From: Undibacterium_A arcticum
GTDB taxonomy: Bacteria; Pseudomonadota; Gammaproteobacteria; Burkholderiales; Burkholderiaceae_D
Length of the DNA stretch: 64,000 nt
Reading direction: 5' to 3' (one strand)
NCBI RefSeq assembly: GCF_042660705.1
Contig: NZ_JBHSUQ010000001.1
Part shown: positions 1-8,127 of the stretch, one piece after another
Layout: each line of letters begins with the position of its first letter
Position numbering within the stretch: position 1 is the first letter of the stretch
Program-made: the position numbers and the translations under genes
The notes under the pieces: model-generated
What the model was told of the DNA's origin: nothing
Database searches by the model: none
What the model saw: only the letters and a program-made list of their open reading frames with translations

Positions 1-1
1 G

Positions 2-778
2 CCGGAAGACTTCGTCAAGCACACGATGGTGCTCGACTACAACAATACTGCGCAGCTGGAACAGGCGTTCAAGGATATGGGCGACCAAATCGCCTGCGTG
101 ATCGTGGAGCCGGTGGCCGGCAACATGAATCTGGTGAAATCGACCCCGGAATTCCTGCACACCATGCGGCGGCTGTGTACCCAATACGGCACCATCCTGA
201 TTTTCGATGAGGTGATGTCGGGTTTCCGCGTCGCGCTGGGCGGCGCGCAGTCGGTGTATGGCATCACGCCCGACCTGACCGCGCTCGGCAAGGTGATCGG
301 CGGCGGCTTGCCGCTCGCGGCTTTCGGCGGCCGCGCCGAGCTGATGCAGAAAATGGCGCCGCTGGGCGCCGTGTATCAGGCCGGCACGCTGTCCGGCAAT
401 CCGGTCGCGGTAGCAGCCGGCATGAGCACATTGAAACTGATCCAGGCGCCCGGCTTCTACGACGCGCTCGCGGCCCAAACCCGCAAACTGGTCAATGGCC
501 TGAGCGCCGCCGCCGGCGAGGCCGGCATACCGTTCTGCGCGGACGCGATCGGCGGCATGTTCGGCCTGTATTTCAGCCCCGACATTCCGACTGGCTACAC
601 ACAAATGATGGCCTGCAACCGGACCCGCTTCAATGCCTTCTTCCATGCGATGCTGGAACAAGGCGTGTATTTCGCGCCAGCCGCATTCGAAGCCGGTTTC
701 GTGTCGGCGCAACACGACGATACGGTGATCGATGCGACGATCGCCGCGGCCCGCACCGTGTTCGCCAGCTTGCACTGA
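2..778 (+). CDS. hemL: Glutamate-1-semialdehyde 2,1-aminomutase, C-terminal part (cut by window edge)
   Basis: This PLP enzyme converts glutamate-1-semialdehyde to 5-aminolevulinate, the first committed tetrapyrrole precursor of the C5 pathway. The frame is open from base 2 (PEDFVKHTMVLDYNN) with no start inside the window, so about 259 of the usual ~427 residues are present. The sequence shows the PLP-binding segment IFDEVMSGFR and the Schiff-base lysine in TALGKVIGGGLP (residue ~97 of this fragment), followed by the YQAGTLSGNPVAVAAG segment typical of GSA aminomutases. Stop is TGA at 776-778. The GKVIGGGLP motif plus TLSGNP separates it from other class-III aminotransferases. Confidence 0.95.
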   Translation, partial: PEDFVKHTMVLDYNNTAQLEQAFKDMGDQIACVIVEPVAGNMNLVKSTPEFLHTMRRLCTQYGTILIFDEVMSGFRVALGGAQSVYGITPDLTALGKVIGGGLPLAAFGGRAELMQKMAPLGAVYQAGTLSGNPVAVAAGMSTLKLIQAPGFYDALAAQTRKLVNGLSAAAGEAGIPFCADAIGGMFGLYFSPDIPTGYTQMMACNRTRFNAFFHAMLEQGVYFAPAAFEAGFVSAQHDDTVIDATIAAARTVFASLH

Positions 779-786
779 GAACAACT

Positions 787-810
787 GGGCACCAATACGT
801 CGCGGTGCCC
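787..810 (+). terminator. Hairpin just after hemL, possible weak terminator
   Basis: A perfect 7-bp inverted repeat (GGGCACC ... GGTGCCC, 10-nt loop) begins 8 bases after the hemL stop. No T-run follows, so it is at best a weak or Rho-assisted terminator or a 3'-end stabilising hairpin. Confidence 0.35.
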
Positions 811-882
811 GGCTAACATCAGGCTAACAACTGGTAACGGTTTTGCGCGCGCAACTGTTCGCACCGCTGCTAGACTCTGCAC

Positions 883-911
883 GTTGCCGCAGCGCTGTCC
901 GGCGCGGCAAC
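883..911 (+). other. Stem-loop in the leader of the NRAMP gene
   Basis: A perfect 8-bp inverted repeat (GTTGCCGC ... GCGGCAAC) with a 13-nt loop lies about 60 bases before the NRAMP start codon. I do not recognise it as a known metal riboswitch (no yybP-ykoY, M-box or NiCo core seen). It may simply be a leader structure. Confidence 0.3.
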
Positions 912-968
912 GACCTTCCCGTTTGATCCGATCGCGGCCACCGGCCGCCGATCCTTTGCGGAGACCGC

Positions 969-2244
969 ATGTTCGGCAAGCTCCTTTCCCGCTTTACCCA
1001 GCACGATACCGTCAAAGCGCTCGGCCCGGGCCTGATCACCGGCGCCGCCGACGACGATCCGTCCGGCATCGCGACCTATTCGCAGGCCGGCGCGCAATTC
1101 GGCTTCAACATGTTGTGGACCATCGTGCTGACTTATCCATTTATGGTCGGCATCCAGTTGGTGTCGGCGCGACTCGGTCGCGTTACCGGGCGCGGCCTGG
1201 CGGCCAATATCCGACGCGCCTATCCGCCGTCGCTGCTGTACCTGATCGTGCTGTTGCTGCTGGTCGCCAATATCATCAATATCGCGGCAGATATCGCCGC
1301 GATGGGCGAGGCGATGCGACTGGTGACGCAACACGGGCCGGCCCATTACTATTCGCTCGGGTTCGGCTTTCTGTGCCTGTCGCTGCAGATTTCTGCCCTA
1401 CCGCACCTATGTCCATTATCTGAAGTGGCTGACGCTGGCACTGCTGGCCTACGTCGCGACGGTGCTGGTGATCCACGTGCCGTGGTCGGAAGTCGCGTTG
1501 CGCACGGTGTGGCCTCAGTTTGCATGGAATAACGCTTCGGTCACCGTGATCGTCGCGATCTTCGGCACCACCATCAGCCCTTACCTGTTCTTCTGGCAAG
1601 CCTCGCAGGAAGTCGAGGAGATCCGCGCCGACACCGGTGCACAGGCGCTACGCAAGGCGCCGGAAGACGCCAAGATACACCTGAAGCGGATCAAGACCGA
1701 CACCGTGATCGGCATGGGATTTTCGAATCTGGTCGCGTTCTTCATCATCCTGGCGACCGCTACCACGCTGGCCGCGCACGGCGTCACCAATATCCAGACC
1801 TCGGCGCAGGCAGCCGAAGCATTGCGGCCGCTGGCCGGCGAATTCGCCTTTCTGCTGTTTGCGCTGGGCATCGTCGGCACCGGTCTGCTGGCGGTGCCGG
1901 TACTGGCCGGCGCGTCGGCCTATGCCGTGACCGAGAGCTTTCGCTGGGATAACGGACTCGATCTGAAGATGCTGCAGGCGCGCGAGTTTTACGCCATCAT
2001 CTCGCTGGCGACGATCGGCGGCATAGCGCTCAATTTCGCGCCGATCGATCCGATCAAGGCGCTGTTCTGGTCGGCGCTGATCAACGGCGTGATTGCGGTC
2101 CCGATCATGGCAGTGATGATGTTGCTGGCACGCGAGCCGCGCATCATGGGCACGTTCACGCTGTCGCGGCGGCATACGGTGATCGGCTGGATGGGCGTGG
2201 CTATCATGCTGATCGCGGTGGTGGCGATGTTCGCGACGCTGTAG
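969..2244 (+). CDS. NRAMP-family divalent metal transporter, interrupted by one frameshift
   Basis: This inner-membrane carrier of the NRAMP/MntH superfamily is rich in hydrophobic segments. The gene opens with ATG at 969 (MFGKLLSRFTQHDTVKALGPG). The frame breaks at the T-run 1390-1392: the upstream part ends in LCLSLQI and the downstream part resumes as FLPYRTYVHYLKWLTL in another frame. Restoring the family pattern LQ-I/V-F-x-P-Y needs two more T, giving about 425 residues. The helix-1 metal motif reads D-P-S-G (residues 30-33) instead of D-P-G-N, and the helix-6 motif reads I-S-P-Y instead of M-P-H-N, so the usual metal-binding Asn and Met are absent. This places it in a divergent branch whose substrate (Mg, Mn or other) cannot be fixed from sequence. 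The frameshift looks like a sequencing error because both halves are intact. Confidence 0.85.
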
Positions 2245-2384
2245 GCGTGTGCAGCAGGTCGGAATTTGGGGCGGGCAAGCGCAAGGCACCGGCTCGGGCA
2301 TCTCTTCGCACCGCCACGCCACGCCACTCATATACTCGCTGGTGTATTTACTAGCCCCCCCAATGAATGTTAGCGGAATATCCA

Positions 2385-2411
2385 GCGCGGATTCAACTAT
2401 GAAGTGCAACT
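2385..2411 (+). repeat. Left terminal inverted repeat of the IS30-family element
   Basis: It begins GCGCGGATTCA and ends GAAGTGCAACT. Its reverse complement is found at 3460-3486 with three mismatches in the middle. The transposase stop codon (TAG, 2397-2399 on the minus strand) lies inside this repeat. Confidence 0.85.
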
Positions 2412-3395
2412 GACGATGGAATTTAGTGGGAGTATCTGGAGGCCAAAGAATACCTCATGTGGCGTCTGGTAACCGAGACATTTCCTTGGCCGGTGGTTCA
2501 GTTTGTGCAACGTCAGCTGGACCTGTTCCTGGCTCACCTGTTTCAGATTGGTGTTCTTCGGATGGTATTGCCGTATCAAGCCGTTGGTGTTCTCGTTGAC
2601 CCCGCGCTCCCAGGAATGATAGGGATGCGCGAAGTACACTGCAGCTTGCAGATGAGCGGCAATGGCTTCATGGCCGGCAAACTCGCGGCCATTGTCGAAC
2701 GTGATGGTGTGACACTTGTCCTTATGCGGCGTCAGCAGCCTGTTAATGGCAGAACTGACCCCATCGGCATGCTTGCTGTCCAACCGCTGTGCCAGGGTAT
2801 AGCGTGAGCGCCGCTCCACCAGAGTGACCAGTACGACTTGCTGGCCTTTGCCGATCACCGTATCGCCCTCCCAGTCACCGAGGCGCGTTTTCTGGTCGAC
2901 GATGTTGGGGCGTTCGTCAATACTGACGCGGTTCTTAATCATGCCGCGCCGTTGTTGGCCGCTGCCATAACGCTTGCGATAGATCTTCTGGCCACGCAAA
3001 TGCTTGACCAGATCGCCACTGCCTCGTTGGTTGGCATAGATGTGCCGGTAGACGGTTTCGTGACTGATGGCGACGCTCTTGTTCTCTAACTTCAGGCGGT
3101 GAATTGCCTGTTCCGGCGACAGATCGAGGCGGATATAGGCGGTAACTGCTGCCCAGTGGGCGTCTGTGATGCGGCGGGCATTGCGGCAATTCTTCTGACG
3201 CTCCTGTGCCAAGCCATGGGCTTGGGTTGGCTTCCAGCGATACTTGCCGGCATTTCGTTTGAGTTCCCGACTGATGGTCGATTTGTTGCGGCCCAGCTTT
3301 TTTGCTATCTCGCTGGCCGTATTTTTTTCTACTCGCAGCTCGTGAATTTGGTATCGTTCGTCTCGAGTCAGGTGGGTGTAGCGCATATTCGGCAA
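2397..3395 (-). CDS. IS30-family transposase
   Basis: This 332-residue DDE transposase catalyses movement of the surrounding element. The N-terminal helix-turn-helix reads LTRDERYQIHELR ... ASEIAKKLGRNKSTISRELKRN (residues ~9-48), the classic IS30 DNA-binding domain. Catalytic residues are D178 (GDWEGDTV), D234 (TFDNGREF) and E268 (GVNENTNG), with exactly 33 residues between the second D and the E, as expected for the family. The length matches full-length IS30 transposases and no internal stop is present. The end of the gene runs into the left inverted repeat. Confidence 0.95.
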   Translation of the reverse strand: MPNMRYTHLTRDERYQIHELRVEKNTASEIAKKLGRNKSTISRELKRNAGKYRWKPTQAHGLAQERQKNCRNARRITDAHWAAVTAYIRLDLSPEQAIHRLKLENKSVAISHETVYRHIYANQRGSGDLVKHLRGQKIYRKRYGSGQQRRGMIKNRVSIDERPNIVDQKTRLGDWEGDTVIGKGQQVVLVTLVERRSRYTLAQRLDSKHADGVSSAINRLLTPHKDKCHTITFDNGREFAGHEAIAAHLQAAVYFAHPYHSWERGVNENTNGLIRQYHPKNTNLKQVSQEQVQLTLHKLNHRPRKCLGYQTPHEVFFGLQILPLNSIVSCTS

Positions 3396-3459
3396 CTTTC
3401 GACTGGCTGGTCAAAAGGCGCGAATGCTACCGCATCTGGCCCTTCAACCGAATAATCAA

Positions 3460-3486
3460 AGTTGCACTTCGTATCTGAATCCGCGC
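3460..3486 (-). repeat. Right terminal inverted repeat of the IS30-family element
   Basis: Read on the minus strand it is GCGCGGATTCA, five variable bases, then GAAGTGCAACT. It matches the left end at 24 of 27 positions. Confidence 0.85.
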
Positions 3487-3734
3487 ACGTTTATTACCGA
3501 TACTCCCTCTGTTTTAAATTCTGTAGACTATCACTCGGCTGGTTTCCGCCTTGTCGACCGGCGGCCCGCCCTGGCACCAGCGCCGCGCCCAAGCCGGCCG
3601 CTGCCGACGCAGCAAGAAAATGGCCCCAAGCGGGCTTGCAGCCATCCCCGGTTGCAAGGTGCGTGCACATCCGCAACGCTTACTTGGCTAATTATTGGAG
3701 TTCCTATTACACGGGCTAGTGGAGCTGCCCATTG

Positions 3735-4600
3735 CTATTGGCCCGGTGCCGGCAGCGTGAGCTGGCCCATCTTGCCTTCTGCATAAGCGGCCACCACTTG
3801 CTGAATTTGCTGTGGCGTGTTCATCACGAACGGGCCGTGCTTGACGATAGGCTCGTTAAGCGCAGGGCCGGATAACACGACGAAATGCGCATCCTGCCCA
3901 GACGCGGTCGAGATCGGAATATCGCTATCGCCGGCAGCGACCGACAAGGCCATGCCTTCCGGAATTGTTTGCGGCTCGCCGTCGATCACAAGCCGTACCT
4001 CACCGCTGACTGCATACCACGTCACATTCCATCCCGATGGCACGGTGTGATTGAAGGTTCCGCCCGGCTTCAGAAAACCGTCGAGCAACGTAAACGGCTC
4101 AGGCAGTACTGCCGGAGAACGCACGCCGTTGGTTTCGCCGGCAGCTACCCGCACCCGTACCGCTGAGGTCTGGAATACCGGAATGTCCTGAGCATCGACA
4201 TGGATTGCATAGGGATCGATGAATTTCTTATCCGATGGCAGGTTCACGAAGATTTGCAACGCATGCACATGAAAGCCATCGCCTTCCGGCTGTTCAGTGT
4301 GGACCACGCCCCGACCGGCCACCATCCAGTGCAGATCACCCGGCTTGATCGGCCCGATGTTGCCGATCGAGTCGTAGTTCATATGCGCGCCGCCCGCATC
4401 CTCGAACATCAAGGTGACGGCAGAAATTCCGGCATGCGGATGCGGTGCGAAGGTTGGCGCCGTCATATGGAAATGATCCAGCATCACCACCGGATCCATC
4501 AGCCCGCCGAAGGCGTCTTCGTTGAAGTGGTTGGCGCTAAAGCCTTGACCTATTTCATTTCCTGCGGCGTAATAAGCTGTGAAATACGCGTGATAGACAT
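3735..4600 (-). CDS. Pirin family protein, frameshifted near its N-terminus
   Basis: Pirins are iron-containing bicupin proteins; bacterial members include quercetinases and redox sensors. The main frame shows the cupin iron-ligand motif LDHFHMTAPTFAPHPHAGISAVT and the downstream HWMVAGRGVVHTEQPE segment (His, His, His, Glu ligands). The obvious open frame starts only at 4499 (MDPVVML), but the family N-terminus is present in two pieces. MSITRISQLITPQEMK starts at ATG 4600 behind an AGGA Shine-Dalgarno, and GQGFSANHFNEDAFGGL follows in the other frame. One A missing from the A-run at 4553-4555 (minus strand) explains the break. The repaired length is about 288 residues, normal for pirins. It is divergent from the LysR gene, which is probably its regulator. 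Confidence 0.88.
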
Positions 4601-4627
4601 GATGTGATCCTTTCAGGTTGCTATTTT

Positions 4628-4764
4628 TTATTGACTGACCACACTTTCGCCGCGTAACTGGCGTGTCCAGGCAGCCAGCGATTCCAGTAATTGTTTCAGC
4701 ACGTCGCGGGTTGGCTGGTCAGTAAGAGCGCCGTCTTCATCGAACTTCGATAGTAGATTCAAAA
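4628..4764 (-). pseudogene. C-terminal remnant of an NAD(P)H-dependent FMN reductase-like protein
   Basis: Translating the minus strand gives about 45 residues ending in a stop at 4628. They include SKFDEDGALTDQPTRDVL and then LLESLAAWTRQLRGES. This is the characteristic C-terminal tail of small flavodoxin-fold NAD(P)H oxidoreductases of the YieF/ChrR type. A stop codon lies directly upstream in frame and no flavin-binding N-terminal part is present. The fragment sits between pirin and lysR, a place where a pirin-linked oxidoreductase gene would be plausible, so it looks like the leftover of a deletion. The family assignment is by memory of the tail motif. Confidence 0.6.
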
Positions 4765-4799
4765 CGATTCAAGATAAACTAGCAAAAATACGACCTGTC

Positions 4800-4815
4800 G
4801 TTCTACCTATAGAAC
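4800..4815. promoter_or_regulatory. Palindrome before lysR, candidate LysR-type binding site
   Basis: GTTCTA-CCTA-TAGAAC is a perfect 6-4-6 dyad fitting the T-N11-A shape used by LysR-type regulators. It is 23 bases before the regulator's start codon, in the spacer divergent to pirin, where autoregulation is usual. This is a prediction from symmetry only. Confidence 0.45.
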
Positions 4816-4838
4816 AATTAAAAACCTGCCATGAACAA

Positions 4839-5783
4839 ATGAAGCTCGATCTCAATGACCTGTATTTCTATGTCCAGGTAGTCGATCGCAACGGCTTCAC
4901 GGCGGCCGCACAGGCACTGGGCGTTCCGAAGTCGCGCTTGAGCCGACGCATTGCTGAACTGGAGAAATCGCTCGGCGTGCGATTGCTGCACAGAACCTCG
5001 CGCCGGATCGCCGTGACAGACATCGGTGCCGAGTTCTACAGGCATTGCGCGGCGATGATCACCGAGGCCCATGCCGCCGAGGATGCGGTACACCGCACGC
5101 TGGCCGAACCGGTGGGAACCATTAACATCAGCGCGCCTGGTGCGATGGGTGAATTGGTCCTGGGCGAGCTGTTGCCACGCTTCATGACCACCTATCCGAA
5201 AGTCAGGGTCGTGACGCAGATCACCAATCGCCGCGTAGATCTGGTCGATGAAAGAATCGACGTAGCCTTGCGGATCACTGCCGAGGAGCTGGAAAGTTCC
5301 AGCCTGGTCCAGAGCAATCTGTGCTCGGTGCCTTGGGTGCTGCTCGCCAGCCCTTCGTTTTTAAAACGCGTCGGGCAGCCGCAAGGAGCCGCTGGGTTGG
5401 CGGCATTCGATGCGCTGGTGTTTGGGGTGGACGAAGAGCCGCCGGTCTGGCGCTTGCTGAACCAGGCCGGCGAACAGCATGTGATTGCCTTGCAGGCGCG
5501 CATGCGCAGCGACAACATGGTGGTCCTCAAGGCCGCGCTCGCGGGCATCGGCGTGGTGGCGTTACCGATACACGTCTGCGCCGAGGAACTGGCGCAGGGC
5601 ACGCTGCATCGTGTATTGCCCGATTGGCAGCCGCCGGCCGGACAGGTGCGGATAGTGTTCCCGACCCGCCGCGGCGTCGTTCCTGCCGTACGCGCCTACA
5701 TCGATTTTCTCAAAGCCGAATTGCCGGCCGCGATTGAACGCCAATACGGATCGGCGATAGAACCAGTTGCCTCCGGCGGCTAG
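4839..5783 (+). CDS. LysR family transcriptional regulator
   Basis: This 314-residue cytoplasmic DNA-binding regulator has an N-terminal winged helix-turn-helix (residues ~1-60, FYVQVVDRNGFTAAAQALGVPKSRLSRRIAELEKSLGVRLLHRTSRR) followed by a periplasmic-binding-protein-like effector domain (~90-295). The wording of the HTH and the PVGTINISAPGAMGE linker place it in the large CrgA/AaeR-like group that commonly regulates a divergent pirin or oxidoreductase. It is divergent to the pirin gene, and a dyad at 4800-4815 is a likely operator. The effector cannot be deduced. Confidence 0.9.
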   Translation: MKLDLNDLYFYVQVVDRNGFTAAAQALGVPKSRLSRRIAELEKSLGVRLLHRTSRRIAVTDIGAEFYRHCAAMITEAHAAEDAVHRTLAEPVGTINISAPGAMGELVLGELLPRFMTTYPKVRVVTQITNRRVDLVDERIDVALRITAEELESSSLVQSNLCSVPWVLLASPSFLKRVGQPQGAAGLAAFDALVFGVDEEPPVWRLLNQAGEQHVIALQARMRSDNMVVLKAALAGIGVVALPIHVCAEELAQGTLHRVLPDWQPPAGQVRIVFPTRRGVVPAVRAYIDFLKAELPAAIERQYGSAIEPVASGG

Positions 5784-5836
5784 AGCCAGTCGAAGCTCGT
5801 GTCCGACGATTTTTACAACATACTCCAGCAAAAATG

Positions 5837-5865
5837 AAAAAAATGACAGGCTGGTGGTGTCATTT
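5837..5865 (-). terminator. Rho-independent terminator of corA
   Basis: On the minus strand the 8-bp stem AAATGACA ... TGTCATTT with a 9-nt loop is followed by a run of seven T. The stem overlaps the corA stop codon. As the neighbouring lysR converges, it may also act for that gene. Confidence 0.75.
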
Positions 5866-6825
5866 CAGCCAGCCACGGCGCCGGAAATACCAGAACGGCG
5901 TGATCGCGGTGGCCACCATCAGCACGATCGCAAACGGATAGCCCCAGTCCCACTGCAGCTCGGGCAGGATCTTGAAGTTCATGCCATAGATGCTGGCAAT
6001 CAGGGTCGGCGGCAGGAACGCGACGCTGGCGACCGAGAAGATCTTGATGATCTTGTTCTGGTTGATGTTGATGAAACCGACGGTCGCGTCCATCAGGAAG
6101 TTGATCTTGTCGAACAGGAAGGAGGTATGGCCATCGAGCGATTCGATATCGCGCAGGATCTGGCGCGCCTCCTCGAATTGCTCGGCATTGAGCAGCCGGC
6201 CGCGCATCAGGAAGCTGACCGCGCGTCGCGTATCCATCATGTTGCGCCGGATCCGGCCGTTCAAGTCTTCTTCCTGCGCGATCGAATTGAGTGCGGCGGC
6301 CGCGTCCTGGTCGGTGAATTCCTTCTGCAGCACGCGGCCGCTGACTCCTTCCAGATTCTGGTAGATGCCTTCCAGCGCGTCGGCCGAATATTCGGCATCG
6401 GTCGCATACAAGTCGAGCAGCACGTCCTTGTAATCCTCGATCGAACCGGGGCGCGAACGCGCGCGCATGCGCACCAACCGGAACACCGGCAAATCGTCGG
6501 TATGCACCGAAAACAGCATGTCGCGCGCCAGGATGAAGGCGACGGTCACGGTGCGCGATGGGCCAGCGTCCTCTTCGATCAGGAAATCGGTGCGCAGGTG
6601 CAGGTCGCCGTTCTCGGCTTCGTAATAGCGGGCCGAAGCCTCGATGTCCTTGACCTCATCCTCGCCGGGCAAGGTGACGCCATAAATATTCTTGACCCAG
6701 GCCCGTTCATCGTCGGTCGGGTCGGTCAGATCGACCCATACCGGCGCCACCTGCTCAAGATCGGCGCGCGTCTCGATAGGAACCTGGTTGAGCCGGCCAT
6801 TCTGCAACACAAAGACATTGATCAT
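5860..6825 (-). CDS. corA: CorA-family magnesium/cobalt transport protein
   Basis: This pentameric inner-membrane channel imports Mg2+ (also Co2+/Ni2+). The long N-terminal cytoplasmic domain is followed by two C-terminal transmembrane helices. The selectivity signature YGMNF appears near the C-terminus (SIYGMNFKILPELQWDWGYPFAIVLM), with the basic tail WYFRRRGWLK. I place the start at ATG 6825 (MINVFVLQNGRL) because GGGAG lies 7 bases upstream; an upstream in-frame start at 6852 lacks this. The length is about 321 residues, typical for the family. A strong terminator covers its 3' end. Confidence 0.92.
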   Translation of the reverse strand: MINVFVLQNGRLNQVPIETRADLEQVAPVWVDLTDPTDDERAWVKNIYGVTLPGEDEVKDIEASARYYEAENGDLHLRTDFLIEEDAGPSRTVTVAFILARDMLFSVHTDDLPVFRLVRMRARSRPGSIEDYKDVLLDLYATDAEYSADALEGIYQNLEGVSGRVLQKEFTDQDAAAALNSIAQEEDLNGRIRRNMMDTRRAVSFLMRGRLLNAEQFEEARQILRDIESLDGHTSFLFDKINFLMDATVGFININQNKIIKIFSVASVAFLPPTLIASIYGMNFKILPELQWDWGYPFAIVLMVATAITPFWYFRRRGWLK

Positions 6826-6984
6826 GGGCTCTCCCGCCGGCGTCAAATTCAAAACAGCGCAAGTGTACGTTCAACAATGCCCGCCAGCAAGCAGCGCAGC
6901 GCAGTTGTGGCGCAAGTCACTGCTTACGCCGGCGCTTAAGTTCGCGCTGACGTTGCCGCCTCGGTTACGGGCTCGGCGCCGACG

Positions 6985-7419
6985 TCAGTTGCCGATGCTG
7001 CGCTCGATCATCCTTGTTCTGAGATCGGGGCTGGCGTCGGTGCGCATCGGCGCGGCGACCGGCGCCGGCTGCGACGTCTCGAAGCCGCGACTATCCTGCA
7101 GATCGACCGCCTCGCTGCCCGGATCATGCGGCCGGCACTGGCGGTTCGAATACAGCGTCGTGCCGCCGATCTTGCATTTGCGGATCGCAGCCTCCGGCGT
7201 TGGCAAGACCTGTTGCATTGCCTGCTGCGACTGCCGCTGTACCTTCCCGAGCGCGCTGGCGACTGCGGGCCGACGCATCAGCTGCGAGCCTGCCTCGGCC
7301 AACGGATCGCGCTGAAAACGCAGGGCAAACAGCGCCGCCATTGCACCCAACGCGAACAAGGCGACCAGCGCCGCGCACCAGCGCAGGCTCAGGCTGCCGC
7401 GTTGCGCGGCCCGGCTCAA
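6985..7419 (-). CDS. Membrane-anchored DUF4124-like protein
   Basis: This 144-residue protein of unknown role has one N-terminal transmembrane segment (ALVALFALGAMAALFALRF, residues ~17-35) and a short C-terminal domain with the pattern KCKIGGTTLYSNRQC. The last part resembles the DUF4124 motif (Y-x-C ... YSDxPC), with the two cysteines probably disulphide-bonded in the periplasm. Its ATG overlaps the mtgA stop (ATGA, 7416-7419), so it is translationally coupled to the peptidoglycan transglycosylase. A cell-envelope role is inferred from position only. Confidence 0.65.
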   Translation of the reverse strand: MSRAAQRGSLSLRWCAALVALFALGAMAALFALRFQRDPLAEAGSQLMRRPAVASALGKVQRQSQQAMQQVLPTPEAAIRKCKIGGTTLYSNRQCRPHDPGSEAVDLQDSRGFETSQPAPVAAPMRTDASPDLRTRMIERSIGN

Positions 7420-8111
7420 GGCAGCTCCGCCGATCCCATCCGGCGCAGGATCAGGCCGGTGCGGCGCGCCAGATAACCGGTGCCGCGGTGTGCGTCATAG
7501 AACCGCGGATTGGGCAGCATCACGGCCAGTCGGGCGGCCTGGCTGGCGCCCAGATTGGCGGCCGACACGCCGTAGTAATGCTGGGCCGCCGCTTCGGCGC
7601 CGAACACGCCGCTGCCGAATTCGACCACGTTCAGATAGATTTCAAAGATCCGCTCCTTGTCCATCATATATTCCAGCATGTAGGCGATCACGAATTCCTG
7701 GCCCTTGCGCAGATAGCTGCGCTGGCCCGACAGGAACAGGTTCTTCGCCAGTTGCTGGGTAATGGTCGAACCGCCGGCCACGACCTTGCCCTTCTTGCTG
7801 TTTTTTTCGTATGCCCTTTGCAGCGCGTCCCAGTCGACCCCTTCATGCTCGGAAAAATTAGAGTCTTCCGAGGCGATGATCGCGCGCTTGAGATTATTCG
7901 AAATGCGGGCGTATGGCACCCATTTCTGCCGCAGTTTCGCGTCGGGATTTTTTTCGCGCAACACCGCCAGTTGCTGCCGCATGAAACTGGTCGACGACGG
8001 ATTGTGATCGACCCACCAGCATATCTGCAGGAAGAAATAGGCCTGGATCAGCAGTACGATCGCGACCGGTGCGACGATCAGCCACAGGAACAGCTTAGGC
8101 TTGGTTTTCAT
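7416..8111 (-). CDS. mtgA: Monofunctional biosynthetic peptidoglycan transglycosylase
   Basis: This GT51 enzyme polymerises lipid II into glycan strands at the outer face of the inner membrane. One transmembrane anchor (LFLWLIVAPVAIVLLIQAYFF, residues ~7-27) precedes the GT51 domain. Catalytic motif 1, EDSNFSEHEG, contains the essential Glu; GGSTITQQLAKNLFLS and RKGQEFVIAYMLE are further family motifs. The start at ATG 8111 (MKTKPKLF) gives 231 residues, the usual size; the open frame extends further upstream but overlaps aroE. It follows aroE by 16 bases on the same strand. Confidence 0.93.
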   Translation of the reverse strand: MKTKPKLFLWLIVAPVAIVLLIQAYFFLQICWWVDHNPSSTSFMRQQLAVLREKNPDAKLRQKWVPYARISNNLKRAIIASEDSNFSEHEGVDWDALQRAYEKNSKKGKVVAGGSTITQQLAKNLFLSGQRSYLRKGQEFVIAYMLEYMMDKERIFEIYLNVVEFGSGVFGAEAAAQHYYGVSAANLGASQAARLAVMLPNPRFYDAHRGTGYLARRTGLILRRMGSAELP

Positions 8112-8127
8112 GGATTCGATGGTTGCA

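Larger units (their letters stand above)
2385..3486 (-). mobile_element. IS30-family insertion sequence, complete
   Basis: The element is about 1.1 kb and bounded by imperfect 27-bp terminal inverted repeats (2385-2411 and 3460-3486, 24 of 27 positions matching). It carries a single transposase gene on the minus strand. No clear short target duplication is visible at the ends (CCA on the left, ACG on the right). Neither flank reads as a recognisable interrupted gene. The intact transposase and well-matched ends suggest a recently active copy. Confidence 0.9.

Noticed and set aside
779..968. Metal riboswitch upstream of the NRAMP gene
   Set aside because: Only a plain 8-bp hairpin is present; no yybP-ykoY, M-box or NiCo consensus can be traced.
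3487..3734. Gene interrupted by the IS30-family element
   Set aside because: Joining the two flanks in any frame gives no protein I recognise; short frames on both strands have no motif.
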